Source: Streptomyces sp. CBMA152
GTDB taxonomy: Bacteria; Actinomycetota; Actinomycetes; Streptomycetales; Streptomycetaceae
DNA: 64,000 nt
Direction: 5' to 3'
Assembly (NCBI RefSeq): GCF_014596475.1
Contig: NZ_MECJ01000015.1
Span: 372,001-436,000, forward strand
The position numbers and the translations under genes were made by a program. This document shows positions 14,444 through 20,827 of this stretch, piece by piece (the stretch's first letter is position 1; each line of letters starts with the position of its first letter). The notes under the pieces are model-generated. The model was not told the origin of the DNA and searched no databases. It was given only the letters and a program-made list of their open reading frames with translations.

Positions 14444-14974
14444 TCAGTCGACCTCGATCTCGTAGCGGATGTGCCGAGGTCCCTTCATGACCATCAGCGA
14501 TACCTCGAATGGCTGACCTCCTTGCGTGTGGGAGGTTCGGAGCAGCGTCAGGACGTTCTCGCCTTCGCGGATGTCGAGTTGCGACGCTTCCTCGGTGGTG
14601 GCGGGGCGGATGCCGACTTCCTCGGTGACCTGACGTGCCAGGTATCCGAGGTTGGCGAGAAGCGTTGGGGCTCCCCCCTGGATCTTCCGGGTTTCCGTGA
14701 GGGGCGTGCCCGCCGCGACTGATCGCGGATACCAGGAGTCGACGAGCTCGACCGGCTCGCCGCCGATCCGCATGATGCGCTGTCGCACGACGGCAGAGTC
14801 GCCGTCTTGAAGTCCGAGATTTTGCGCGACTTCAGGCGGTGGTGGCGCCTCGGCGACGGCGAGGAGTTGCTGCGATCCGCCTCGGCTGGCGCTCTCTTCG
14901 GTCCAGGCGTCGACCTGCTTGGGGCGGCGGGGGCGCACGTAGGGCAGTGAGGTGCTTGTCCATTTGTCGCTCAT
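14444..14974 (-). CDS. UTRA-domain protein without DNA-binding domain
   Basis: 176 aa from the ATG at 14974 (AAGGAG RBS). Residues about 40-175 are a UTRA-type domain: GDSAVVRQRIMRIGGEPVEL, DSWYPRSVAAGTPLTE, then a beta-rich end. The N-terminal 35 residues are Pro/Arg-rich, and the GntR winged helix is absent. It ends one base from the GntR start on the same strand, so the two are co-expressed. It may bind the effector or form mixed dimers with the repressor (inference). Confidence 0.75.
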   Translation of the reverse strand: MSDKWTSTSLPYVRPRRPKQVDAWTEESASRGGSQQLLAVAEAPPPPEVAQNLGLQDGDSAVVRQRIMRIGGEPVELVDSWYPRSVAAGTPLTETRKIQGGAPTLLANLGYLARQVTEEVGIRPATTEEASQLDIREGENVLTLLRTSHTQGGQPFEVSLMVMKGPRHIRYEIEVD

Positions 14975-14982
14975 GCGCACTC

Positions 14983-15149
14983 CTTGATTTTCACGGATGC
15001 CCCATCTGGGCCCTGACCTCCACCTTAAGCCCTTGATGAATACGGATAGAGGTTCGGATGCAGACTAATACGACTGCAACACCTTGATAAAAAACTGATC
15101 GAGCAGATATGGTTGCGGCATCGTGCGAAGCCAATCCACGGAGGACTCG
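14983..15149. promoter_or_regulatory. Divergent promoter region with three direct repeats
   Basis: This is an AT-richer stretch between the repressor pair and the transfer operon. It holds three copies of CTTGAT-N4/5-AC(G/T)GAT: 14983-14998, 15032-15047 and 15083-15099. The first overlaps the leader of the UTRA gene and the other two face the operon. They are good candidates for operators of the GntR protein. A GGAGG RBS precedes the gene at 15150. Confidence 0.6.
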
Positions 15150-15350
15150 ATGCTGAGCGTGAAGGAGGTGGCGGAGCTCCTCGACGTGCACCCCGCAACC
15201 ATCTACCGATGGATCAACGGGGGCCATCTGAGGGCCCTTCGTCACGGCAAGCCCTACGAGCCGGGTACCGGCACCGCCGTCGGCGGCGCCTTCCGGATCC
15301 CCGAATCCGAAGTCGGCTGCCACACCGACGACTCCAAGGCGGTGGCCTGA
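15150..15350 (+). CDS. Excisionase/MerR-type HTH protein
   Basis: 66 aa from the ATG at 15150 with GGAGG upstream. The sequence MLSVKEVAELLDVHPATIYR, then WINGGHLRALRHG and AFRIPESEV, is the standard layout of the helix-turn-helix excisionase-like family. It is the first gene of the rightward operon. It could be an excisionase or an activator of the operon; no integrase is visible in the window. Confidence 0.8.
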   Translation: MLSVKEVAELLDVHPATIYRWINGGHLRALRHGKPYEPGTGTAVGGAFRIPESEVGCHTDDSKAVA

Positions 15351-15772
15351 TGCAGAACCTCACTCTTTCCCTCGCGGACGCCGATGCCGCGATCACCATC
15401 GACAGCAACCCCAACCCCGACATCTCCGACACTGATCTGCTGCGTGCCGGGCTGGTGACGGCTTACGTGAGGGCTCGCGGTGTCCGTGACGTGAAGGCGA
15501 AGTCGCGTCTGCAGGCGGAGGCCGCCGACTACGACCGCGCCCACCCTGACGAGCAGCCGCTCGTCGACGAGCTGCACGCCATCGAGTCGTTCGGCGCCCC
15601 GGTGCTGACGGAGACCGACTGGTTCTTCGTCGGCGAGGCGCGTGCCGCTCTGGCCGCCTCGAAGGCGTCGGGCGGGAGTGGTGTCCAGGCGGTCCGGAAG
15701 AACGTAGCCCGGCTTGAGGCTGCGGTCGCGGGGCTGCTGTACGTCGTCGACGACGGATCGGAGGTGGCCTGA
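15350..15772 (+). CDS. Hypothetical protein, 140 aa, paralogue of the next gene
   Basis: ATG at 15350 overlapping the previous stop (TGATG). It starts MQNLTLSLADADAAIT and contains AADYDRAHPDEQPLVDELHA near residue 55, then helices to the end. The next protein shares the start and the AHPDE..LVDEL segment, so the two are duplicates that diverged. No enzyme motif seen. Confidence 0.65.
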   Translation: MQNLTLSLADADAAITIDSNPNPDISDTDLLRAGLVTAYVRARGVRDVKAKSRLQAEAADYDRAHPDEQPLVDELHAIESFGAPVLTETDWFFVGEARAALAASKASGGSGVQAVRKNVARLEAAVAGLLYVVDDGSEVA

Positions 15773-16041
15773 TGAAGAACCTGACCCTTCCCACCCTTTC
15801 CCCGACCCCCACCGACGCCTCCGCCCGCCTCCGAGCGATGACGTTCGTCGCATCCCCCGAGGCCGCTGACCGTCTCGCCGCCGAGCTCCACACCCGGTTT
15901 TTCGAGGCGTGGCAGGCCCGCGACACCGAGGCGATGAGCGCGATCGTCGCGGCGGCTGCCGGTTTCGATGCCGCCCACCCCGACGAGCCCCGGCTCGTCG
16001 ACGAGCTCGACGCGTTCAACACCCCTGCGGCGGTGGCGTGA
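15772..16041 (+). CDS. Hypothetical protein, 89 aa, shorter paralogue
   Basis: ATG at 15772 overlapping the previous stop. It starts MKNLTLPTLSPTPTD and has AAGFDAAHPDEPRLVDELDA near its end, matching the preceding protein in order and spacing. It lacks the C-terminal 60 residues of its neighbour. Confidence 0.65.
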   Translation: MKNLTLPTLSPTPTDASARLRAMTFVASPEAADRLAAELHTRFFEAWQARDTEAMSAIVAAAAGFDAAHPDEPRLVDELDAFNTPAAVA

Positions 16042-16253
16042 TGGGCTGCTACAGCAAGGCCGAGATCGAGGCCGCAGAGAAGGCGCACGCTGAGGCGACG
16101 GCCCGGTTGGAGGAGATCAACCGCAAGCTGGCCAGCGCCACGAGCGCTGAGGCAAAGGGCCTCTGCCTTGACGCGCACTACGCGCACAACGCCCGGGGTG
16201 CCGCGTCGTTCATCCTCACCGACAGCGAGTTCCACCGTGGGGAGGCGTCATGA
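16041..16253 (+). CDS. Small coiled-coil protein, 70 aa
   Basis: ATG at 16041 overlapping the previous stop. Residues 5-35 are a charged heptad-like helix (SKAEIEAAEKAHAEATARLE). The rest is short, with a His-rich stretch. Role unknown. Confidence 0.6.
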   Translation: MGCYSKAEIEAAEKAHAEATARLEEINRKLASATSAEAKGLCLDAHYAHNARGAASFILTDSEFHRGEAS

Positions 16254-16465
16254 CCCCGCCTGTTGCCGCCCCCGCGATGTCGGCGGCGGACCGTCTGGCC
16301 CACGTGGCCGCCTCTTACGTCCGCACCCCGGCCCCGGTCATGTCCGACGCCCTGTGGCAGGGCTTGTTCGTGCCGTTGCCGGACCAGTGCCAGGTGCACC
16401 ACTGCTGGGTCGACCAGTGCCCGGCCGGTTCGCACAGCCCGGCGCCGAAGGGCGGTGAGCGGTGA
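16250..16465 (+). CDS. Small protein with CxxxxC...C pattern, 71 aa
   Basis: ATG at 16250, overlapping both neighbours. The C-terminal half has QCQVHHCWVDQCPAGSHSP, a Cys/His cluster that could bind zinc. The N-terminal part is an Ala-rich helix. Confidence 0.6.
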   Translation: MTPPVAAPAMSAADRLAHVAASYVRTPAPVMSDALWQGLFVPLPDQCQVHHCWVDQCPAGSHSPAPKGGER

Positions 16466-16806
16466 TGGATGACGTGACGCCCGGCGCCCGGTACGCGCAC
16501 TGCGCCGCCTTGTGGGCCAAAGCCACCGTTGACCGGGCCAAGCAAGCCCACGAGCTCGACGGCATGGCTGCCCGCAGCCTGCATAAGGCGCTGGCGTCGA
16601 TGAGCCCCGACACCGATATTGCGGCCCGGGTCATGATCCTCACCCCTGGCGGGGACTTCGCTGGTTTCGCGCTCTTGTCTCTCGACGACGTTGAGCGGCT
16701 CCAGTTCGCGGCCGGGCACAGTAAGGCGATGCAGGCGGAGACCGTCGACGGCGACAAGCTCATCGCCGACTTCGAGGCGTACCTCCGCAACGGCGGTGAC
16801 CTGTGA
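16465..16806 (+). CDS. Hypothetical protein, 113 aa
   Basis: The ATG at 16465 follows the TGATG coupling used by its neighbours; a GTG one codon earlier is possible. The sequence is alpha/beta with PGARYAHCAALWAKATVDRA, a strand ARVMILTPGGDFAGFALLSL, and a final helix. No family recognised. Confidence 0.6.
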   Translation: MDDVTPGARYAHCAALWAKATVDRAKQAHELDGMAARSLHKALASMSPDTDIAARVMILTPGGDFAGFALLSLDDVERLQFAAGHSKAMQAETVDGDKLIADFEAYLRNGGDL

Positions 16807-17090
16807 TGTCCCTGATCGCTCTGCCCGCGTTCCTGACCCGCCGCCGAGGGGAAACCCCGATGCCCGAGACCACCACCGAAACGACGAACACGGTCGTCAT
16901 GCGCTTCCGCACCCGGGGCGGCGCTGTCGTCGAGGTCAGCAAGACGTACCGCACCGGCAGGTACGCGTACCGCTGCCTGGGCTGCGACTACGACAACGAC
17001 TCCAGCCGCGTGATCTACGCCCGCGACGACGCCAACGCCCACGCCGCCGCTTGCTGGTCCATGCCGAAGCCGGGCGGGGAGGCGGGCTGA
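16806..17090 (+). CDS. Hypothetical protein with CxxC pair, 94 aa
   Basis: ATG at 16806; an internal ATG at 16860 with a purine-rich leader is an alternative. The core has a beta-rich stretch VVMRFRTRGGAVVEVSKTYR and then YRCLGCDYDNDS, followed by HAAACW, giving two Cys pairs with a His that could hold zinc. Confidence 0.6.
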   Translation: MSLIALPAFLTRRRGETPMPETTTETTNTVVMRFRTRGGAVVEVSKTYRTGRYAYRCLGCDYDNDSSRVIYARDDANAHAAACWSMPKPGGEAG

Positions 17091-17091
17091 C

Positions 17092-17301
17092 GTGGCCGGT
17101 GAACGCTGCCACCCGTGCGAGCAGCATGCGGAGCTCCACAGCGACAACTGGTTCGGGATCGGCCCCGCGAACGATCCCTGCGCGCAGTGCGAGGCGCACG
17201 CCAAGAAGCACGCCAACGAAGGCTGCGCCGAGGCTTCCCTGATCGTCCTGTTCATCACCTGCGCCGCCGTCTTGGCCGGCAATCGAATCCGACGCCGCTG
17301 A
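17092..17301 (+). CDS. Small Cys-rich protein with C-terminal membrane segment
   Basis: 69 aa from the GTG at 17092. The first 45 residues contain CHPCEQH and CAQCEAHAKKH, two zinc-knuckle-like motifs. Residues about 46-64 (ASLIVLFITCAAVLAG) form a membrane helix, followed by a basic tail. This predicts a tail-anchored cytoplasmic zinc domain. Confidence 0.6.
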   Translation: MAGERCHPCEQHAELHSDNWFGIGPANDPCAQCEAHAKKHANEGCAEASLIVLFITCAAVLAGNRIRRR

Positions 17302-17315
17302 ACCGCTGCACGACA

Positions 17316-17364
17316 GCCCCGGCATTCAGCCGCGAGGGCGCGGGATCGACCCCCGCCCGGGGCG
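17316..17364 (+). other. tRNA-like acceptor/T-arm minihelix (no D or anticodon arm)
   Basis: GCCCCGG (17316-17322) pairs with CCGGGGC (17357-17363). Directly before the second strand lies a 5-bp stem, GCGGG/CCCGC (17340-17344, 17352-17356), with a 7-nt loop ATCGACC that keeps the T-loop CGA core. Only 17 nt replace the D and anticodon arms and there is no CCA. It sits in the gap between two small genes. It may be a degenerate tRNA, a structural mimic, or a chance hairpin. Confidence 0.3.
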
Positions 17365-17404
17365 CGACCGCCAACCGGCGGACCGTCAACAACAAGGAGA
17401 TGTT

Positions 17405-17617
17405 GTGGGCTTCACGTCCTACTTCAGCCGCCCCACCACCATCCGTGAGGCCAGCGACAACATCCGCGAAGTCAAGGCCAGCCAGAAGCGCCACCGCGAC
17501 CGCGGCAATTTCGCCGACGCTGCCGCCCTCGACGCCGAGATTCGGCATCAGCAGGGCGAACGGCAGCGCATCGCCGATGAGCACAACCGCGACCTCGACG
17601 AAATCTGGGGCGCCTGA
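17405..17617 (+). CDS. Small helical protein, 70 aa
   Basis: GTG at 17405 with AAGGAGA upstream. It starts GFTSYFSRPTTIREASDNIR and continues as a charged helix rich in Arg, Asp and Gln. Role unknown. Confidence 0.6.
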   Translation: MGFTSYFSRPTTIREASDNIREVKASQKRHRDRGNFADAAALDAEIRHQQGERQRIADEHNRDLDEIWGA

Positions 17618-17654
17618 CCGCTGTCCGACCGACACCAACGAAAGGAGGCCCGTG

Positions 17655-17855
17655 ATGGGCCGCTTCCAGGAGATCGACGGCTACGACATGCTGCACGCCC
17701 AGCTCGCAAAGGAGGGCAAGCTGCCGAAGCACTGCGGCCAGACGATGGAGTACGCGGGTGACGGCTACTACGGCTGCGAGGTCAACGGCTGCAAGGTCCG
17801 CTACACCACGAACCCCGAGATCCTCCGGGCCCACAACCGCGGGTTGATGGACTGA
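17655..17855 (+). CDS. Small protein with C-terminal Cys ribbon, 66 aa
   Basis: ATG at 17655 with AAAGGAGG. It contains LPKHCGQTMEYAGDGYYGCEVNGCKVRYTT in two stretches, that is a Cys-x(14)-Cys-x(4)-Cys pattern typical of a small zinc ribbon. The stop overlaps the next ATG. Confidence 0.6.
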   Translation: MGRFQEIDGYDMLHAQLAKEGKLPKHCGQTMEYAGDGYYGCEVNGCKVRYTTNPEILRAHNRGLMD

Positions 17856-18298
17856 TGGGTACCGCGATCGTCAGCGCTGTTGGGGTGCTCGCCGGTGCGG
17901 CCATGGCCGTGTTCGCCCAGTACGCCATGCATGCGACCTCGCGCCGGGATGCGCACCGCGAGGAGGTCAAGGAAGCCCTGGTGTGGGTCCTTGGCGCGGC
18001 GGCCGCGCACCGCGGAGAGCAGTACCAGAAGATCCAAGCCCAGCGGGACGATATCCCCGACACCCCCGAGGCGCGCCGACTGCGGTACGCGGCCCACACC
18101 GCTGTCACCGACGGCATGACCGCGTTGACCGTCGCCACCGACGACCGTGAACTCCTGCGCCTGGCCGGCGACCTCGTCGGCTACTCCTTCGCCCTCGGCG
18201 AGGTGCCTGACGAGGACGTCAAGACCGTCGGCGATCAGGCCCGCGACGCCCACAACGAGCTGCAAGCCGCCGCCCGCTACATCCACCAGCACGCCTGA
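17855..18298 (+). CDS. Membrane-anchored helical protein, 147 aa
   Basis: ATG at 17855. Residues 2-24 (GTAIVSAVGVLAGAAMAVFA) form an N-terminal membrane helix. The rest is charged helices with a long pattern from about 30 to 147. This matches small membrane proteins of Streptomyces transfer operons. A role in DNA spread within the mycelium is possible but not shown. Confidence 0.6.
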   Translation: MGTAIVSAVGVLAGAAMAVFAQYAMHATSRRDAHREEVKEALVWVLGAAAAHRGEQYQKIQAQRDDIPDTPEARRLRYAAHTAVTDGMTALTVATDDRELLRLAGDLVGYSFALGEVPDEDVKTVGDQARDAHNELQAAARYIHQHA

Positions 18299-18315
18299 CT
18301 GAGAGGGGGCCCGCC

Positions 18316-18477
18316 ATGGGCCTGTTCAGCAAGCCCTGCCAGGCGTGCGGACATCCGATTGGCAAGAACGACAAGGCCGTCACGACGCGCGATGGCTACC
18401 GAGTCCACAAGAGCCACACCGCCGACCCGAATAGCGGTCTCTACGGCGACCGCAAGCCGGGACTGTTCCGCCGCTGA
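18316..18477 (+). CDS. Small zinc-ribbon-like protein, 53 aa
   Basis: ATG at 18316 after GAGAGGGGG. It begins MGLFSKPCQACGHPIGKNDK, with a CxxC pair and a following His, and ends in a basic GDRKPGLFRR. Length and context fit small proteins of the transfer operon. Confidence 0.5.
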   Translation: MGLFSKPCQACGHPIGKNDKAVTTRDGYRVHKSHTADPNSGLYGDRKPGLFRR

Positions 18478-18509
18478 CCGTTAGCACGCCTGACCGGAAG
18501 GAGCCCGCC

Positions 18510-18689
18510 ATGGGCCGGCACAGCCGCAAGACCGACAAGGAATGCGCCCGGACCGCCGTCGCAGCAGTGCTCGTTGCCAACGGCGACCAGCAGATCGCCG
18601 AGAAGCTCATCGATCGGAACCTGACCACCGACGAGCTGGTCCGGGCCGAGGCGTACCTCGAATCCGGCAAGAAGATCACCGGCGACTGA
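18510..18689 (+). CDS. Small helical protein, 59 aa
   Basis: ATG at 18510 with GGAAGGAG. A basic N terminus (MGRHSRKTDKECAR) precedes a helical body ending in KKITGD. No family recognised. Confidence 0.5.
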   Translation: MGRHSRKTDKECARTAVAAVLVANGDQQIAEKLIDRNLTTDELVRAEAYLESGKKITGD

Positions 18690-18774
18690 CCGGCTGACCG
18701 CGCCGCAGGAACCCGCACCCCCTGCGGCAAGGAGAACCGGCCAGCCCCCCGCTCACTCGAAAGGATCAAGTGCC

Positions 18775-20130
18775 GTGACCACCACCGTCGTCAAGCAGGT
18801 CAGCGGAAAGCCCGCGACCTCGCCCGAGCCCCGGTTCGACCCGGTGGCCCTGGCCGAGGCGGAGGCGATCCGGAAACGCGCCGAAGCCGAAGCCGAGGCC
18901 ATCCGCATCAAGGCACAGGGAGAGGTCGAAGCCGAAAGGCTGCGCGCCGCCGAGGAGGCCGAGAAGCAGCGTCTGGCTAACGAGCGGGCAGCGATGCGCC
19001 TGGAGAAGGACAAGGTCAGTCACGAGGCGTTCGTCGCGAAGAGGAACACCGAGATCGCCCGCTCCAACGCCGAGACCGATGAGGTTACGAAGACGGCCGC
19101 TGACAAGGCCAGCCGGGAAGCGCAGCGGTTGGCCGAGCAGGAACGCTCGGAACGGTGGTGGCGGTGGGGCGCGCGCGGCATCTACGCCATCGGCCTGATC
19201 ATCGCGGCGCCGGTCCAGTTCGAGCATTTCTGGGACCCGCAACATCCCTTCCTCGTAGCCGCCCCCGGATTGCTGGAGGGGTTCGCCCTGGCGCTGGCAT
19301 TCGGTGCCGCATGGGCTGTGGCGCACCGGCGTGACGTCCTGCCATACCGGATTGGGATCATGGTCGGCGCTTTGATCGCCGCTGGGGTCAACCTGTACGG
19401 CGGCATGACCGACCCGGAGATCGGTTTCAACGCGGGACTGATCGGCGCGATCGCCTCCCTCGGCGGCCCCGTCGTCCTCATGACCTACGAGCGCGGCATC
19501 GCCCAAAAGGCCGACGGCATCCCGTCCCGGCGTGAAATCCGGGCGACCAAGAAGCAGGCCGCGGCAGAAGCAACAGCCGCCGCGAAGGCCCGCACCGAAA
19601 AGGCCGCCGCCGACGAGCGGAGTCGCATCGCAGCCGAGGCTGCCGAAGCGCGTACCAAGGCCGAGCAGATGCACCGTGACGAGGACCGCCAGCAGCACCA
19701 TCCCGCCGTCTGGAAGATCGCCAATTCGATCCGCTCAGCACGCGGCTGCCAGCACGTCACCGAGCAGATCTGGGCCGAGGCGTGGCACCGCGTCACCGGC
19801 TTCCGGCAGGTCGGCGTCACCCTCGACATCGACACCCAGTCCCGCGCCGCCGAAGCGCGCGCGGCGACCGCCGCGCAGGCGCCAGTTCTTGGTCCTCGAT
19901 CGCTGGTCGATTCCCAAATCAAGCCCCGCCAGAAGAAGGACCCTGGCGCCCCCGACGGACGCCGCAACAACGGCAGCACGCCGCCCGTCCGAAGGCCCGG
20001 CGACACCCCGCCGTACAGCGAAGGGGCCAGGCGTCAGATCGGCCGCACGACGGCCGCCCGACGCACCGTCGACGGAGCCCCGCACCACCCCTTCGCCGCA
20101 CCCGAAAACTCCCGCCCGAGCGACAACTAG
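18775..20130 (+). CDS. Coiled-coil membrane protein of the transfer operon (Spd-like)
   Basis: 451 aa from the GTG at 18775. Residues about 22-125 are an Ala/Glu/Arg coiled coil. Residues about 128-235 hold about four hydrophobic helices (GIYAIGLIIAAPVQFEHF; LLEGFALALAFGAAWAVAHR; IGIMVGALIAAGVNLYGG; LIGAIASLGGPVVLMTYERG). The rest is a second coiled coil and a basic, Pro-rich tail. The membrane block resembles the DUF2637/SpdB type found beside Streptomyces transfer genes, which helps plasmid spread inside the mycelium. Position just upstream of the translocase supports this. Confidence 0.65.
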   Translation: MTTTVVKQVSGKPATSPEPRFDPVALAEAEAIRKRAEAEAEAIRIKAQGEVEAERLRAAEEAEKQRLANERAAMRLEKDKVSHEAFVAKRNTEIARSNAETDEVTKTAADKASREAQRLAEQERSERWWRWGARGIYAIGLIIAAPVQFEHFWDPQHPFLVAAPGLLEGFALALAFGAAWAVAHRRDVLPYRIGIMVGALIAAGVNLYGGMTDPEIGFNAGLIGAIASLGGPVVLMTYERGIAQKADGIPSRREIRATKKQAAAEATAAAKARTEKAAADERSRIAAEAAEARTKAEQMHRDEDRQQHHPAVWKIANSIRSARGCQHVTEQIWAEAWHRVTGFRQVGVTLDIDTQSRAAEARAATAAQAPVLGPRSLVDSQIKPRQKKDPGAPDGRRNNGSTPPVRRPGDTPPYSEGARRQIGRTTAARRTVDGAPHHPFAAPENSRPSDN

Positions 20131-20154
20131 CCCACCCCTCAAGGAGAGATCACA

Positions 20155-20766
20155 ATGAACGCCGCCATCCGTCGGATCGCCGTCTCGGGCAGTGCGGCCG
20201 TAGCCCTCCTCGGAGGCGCTGCCGCGATCACCATCGTCGACTCGCCGACCGCGTCCGCCGCAACCCAGACCGTCGCCCACCGTGCCGCCACCGCGCCCAT
20301 CCGACTGCCCGACGGGCGCACCGTCCGGATCACCGGCATGGGCGGCTACGGCCACACGGCCAGCGTCGAGCACGTCGCCACCGTCACCGCGTTCAAGACC
20401 GACGCGACGCCCGGCGCCGGCCCGGCCGTCGGCACCGGCGTCGTCCCCGACGGCGGCGGCCAGGGCGCCCCCATCCAGAACCCCAACAGCAGCACACCGG
20501 CTGGCGCGTACAACCCGGCTGGCTACAACCCGCAGCAGGTCACCACCCAGGCAGGCGGCGGGTACATCGCCGTCGGCGCCACCGCCATCCTCGTCCTCGG
20601 CATCATCGTTTTCTTCAAGGTCAAGCACGGCCACATCAAGGCCCTCGACGCGGTCATCGTCGCCCTGCTCGGCATCTCCCTCGCCGGAACCGTCGTCGGC
20701 ACCATGGGCCACCAGGTGACCAACTCCCTCGTCGGCTCCCTCAGCGGAGTCCTCGGCGGCCTGTAG
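20155..20766 (+). CDS. Secreted/membrane transfer-operon protein
   Basis: 203 aa, ATG at 20155 with AAGGAGAG. Residues 1-36 are a signal peptide (hydrophobic VAVALLGGAAAITIV-like core, cut after an Ala-x-Ala). A Gly/Pro/Thr-rich outer part follows. Two membrane helices lie at about 143-160 (VGATAILVLGIIVFFKV) and 167-185 (AVIVALLGISLAGTVVG). Such small envelope proteins sit next to traB in Streptomyces elements and may form the channel or spreading complex with TraB (inference). Confidence 0.65.
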   Translation: MNAAIRRIAVSGSAAVALLGGAAAITIVDSPTASAATQTVAHRAATAPIRLPDGRTVRITGMGGYGHTASVEHVATVTAFKTDATPGAGPAVGTGVVPDGGGQGAPIQNPNSSTPAGAYNPAGYNPQQVTTQAGGGYIAVGATAILVLGIIVFFKVKHGHIKALDAVIVALLGISLAGTVVGTMGHQVTNSLVGSLSGVLGGL

Positions 20767-20827
20767 CCACCCGCCCGCGGGGCCCAACCCAGGCCTCGCC
20801 CCCCAATCCACGGAAGGAATCAGGCCA

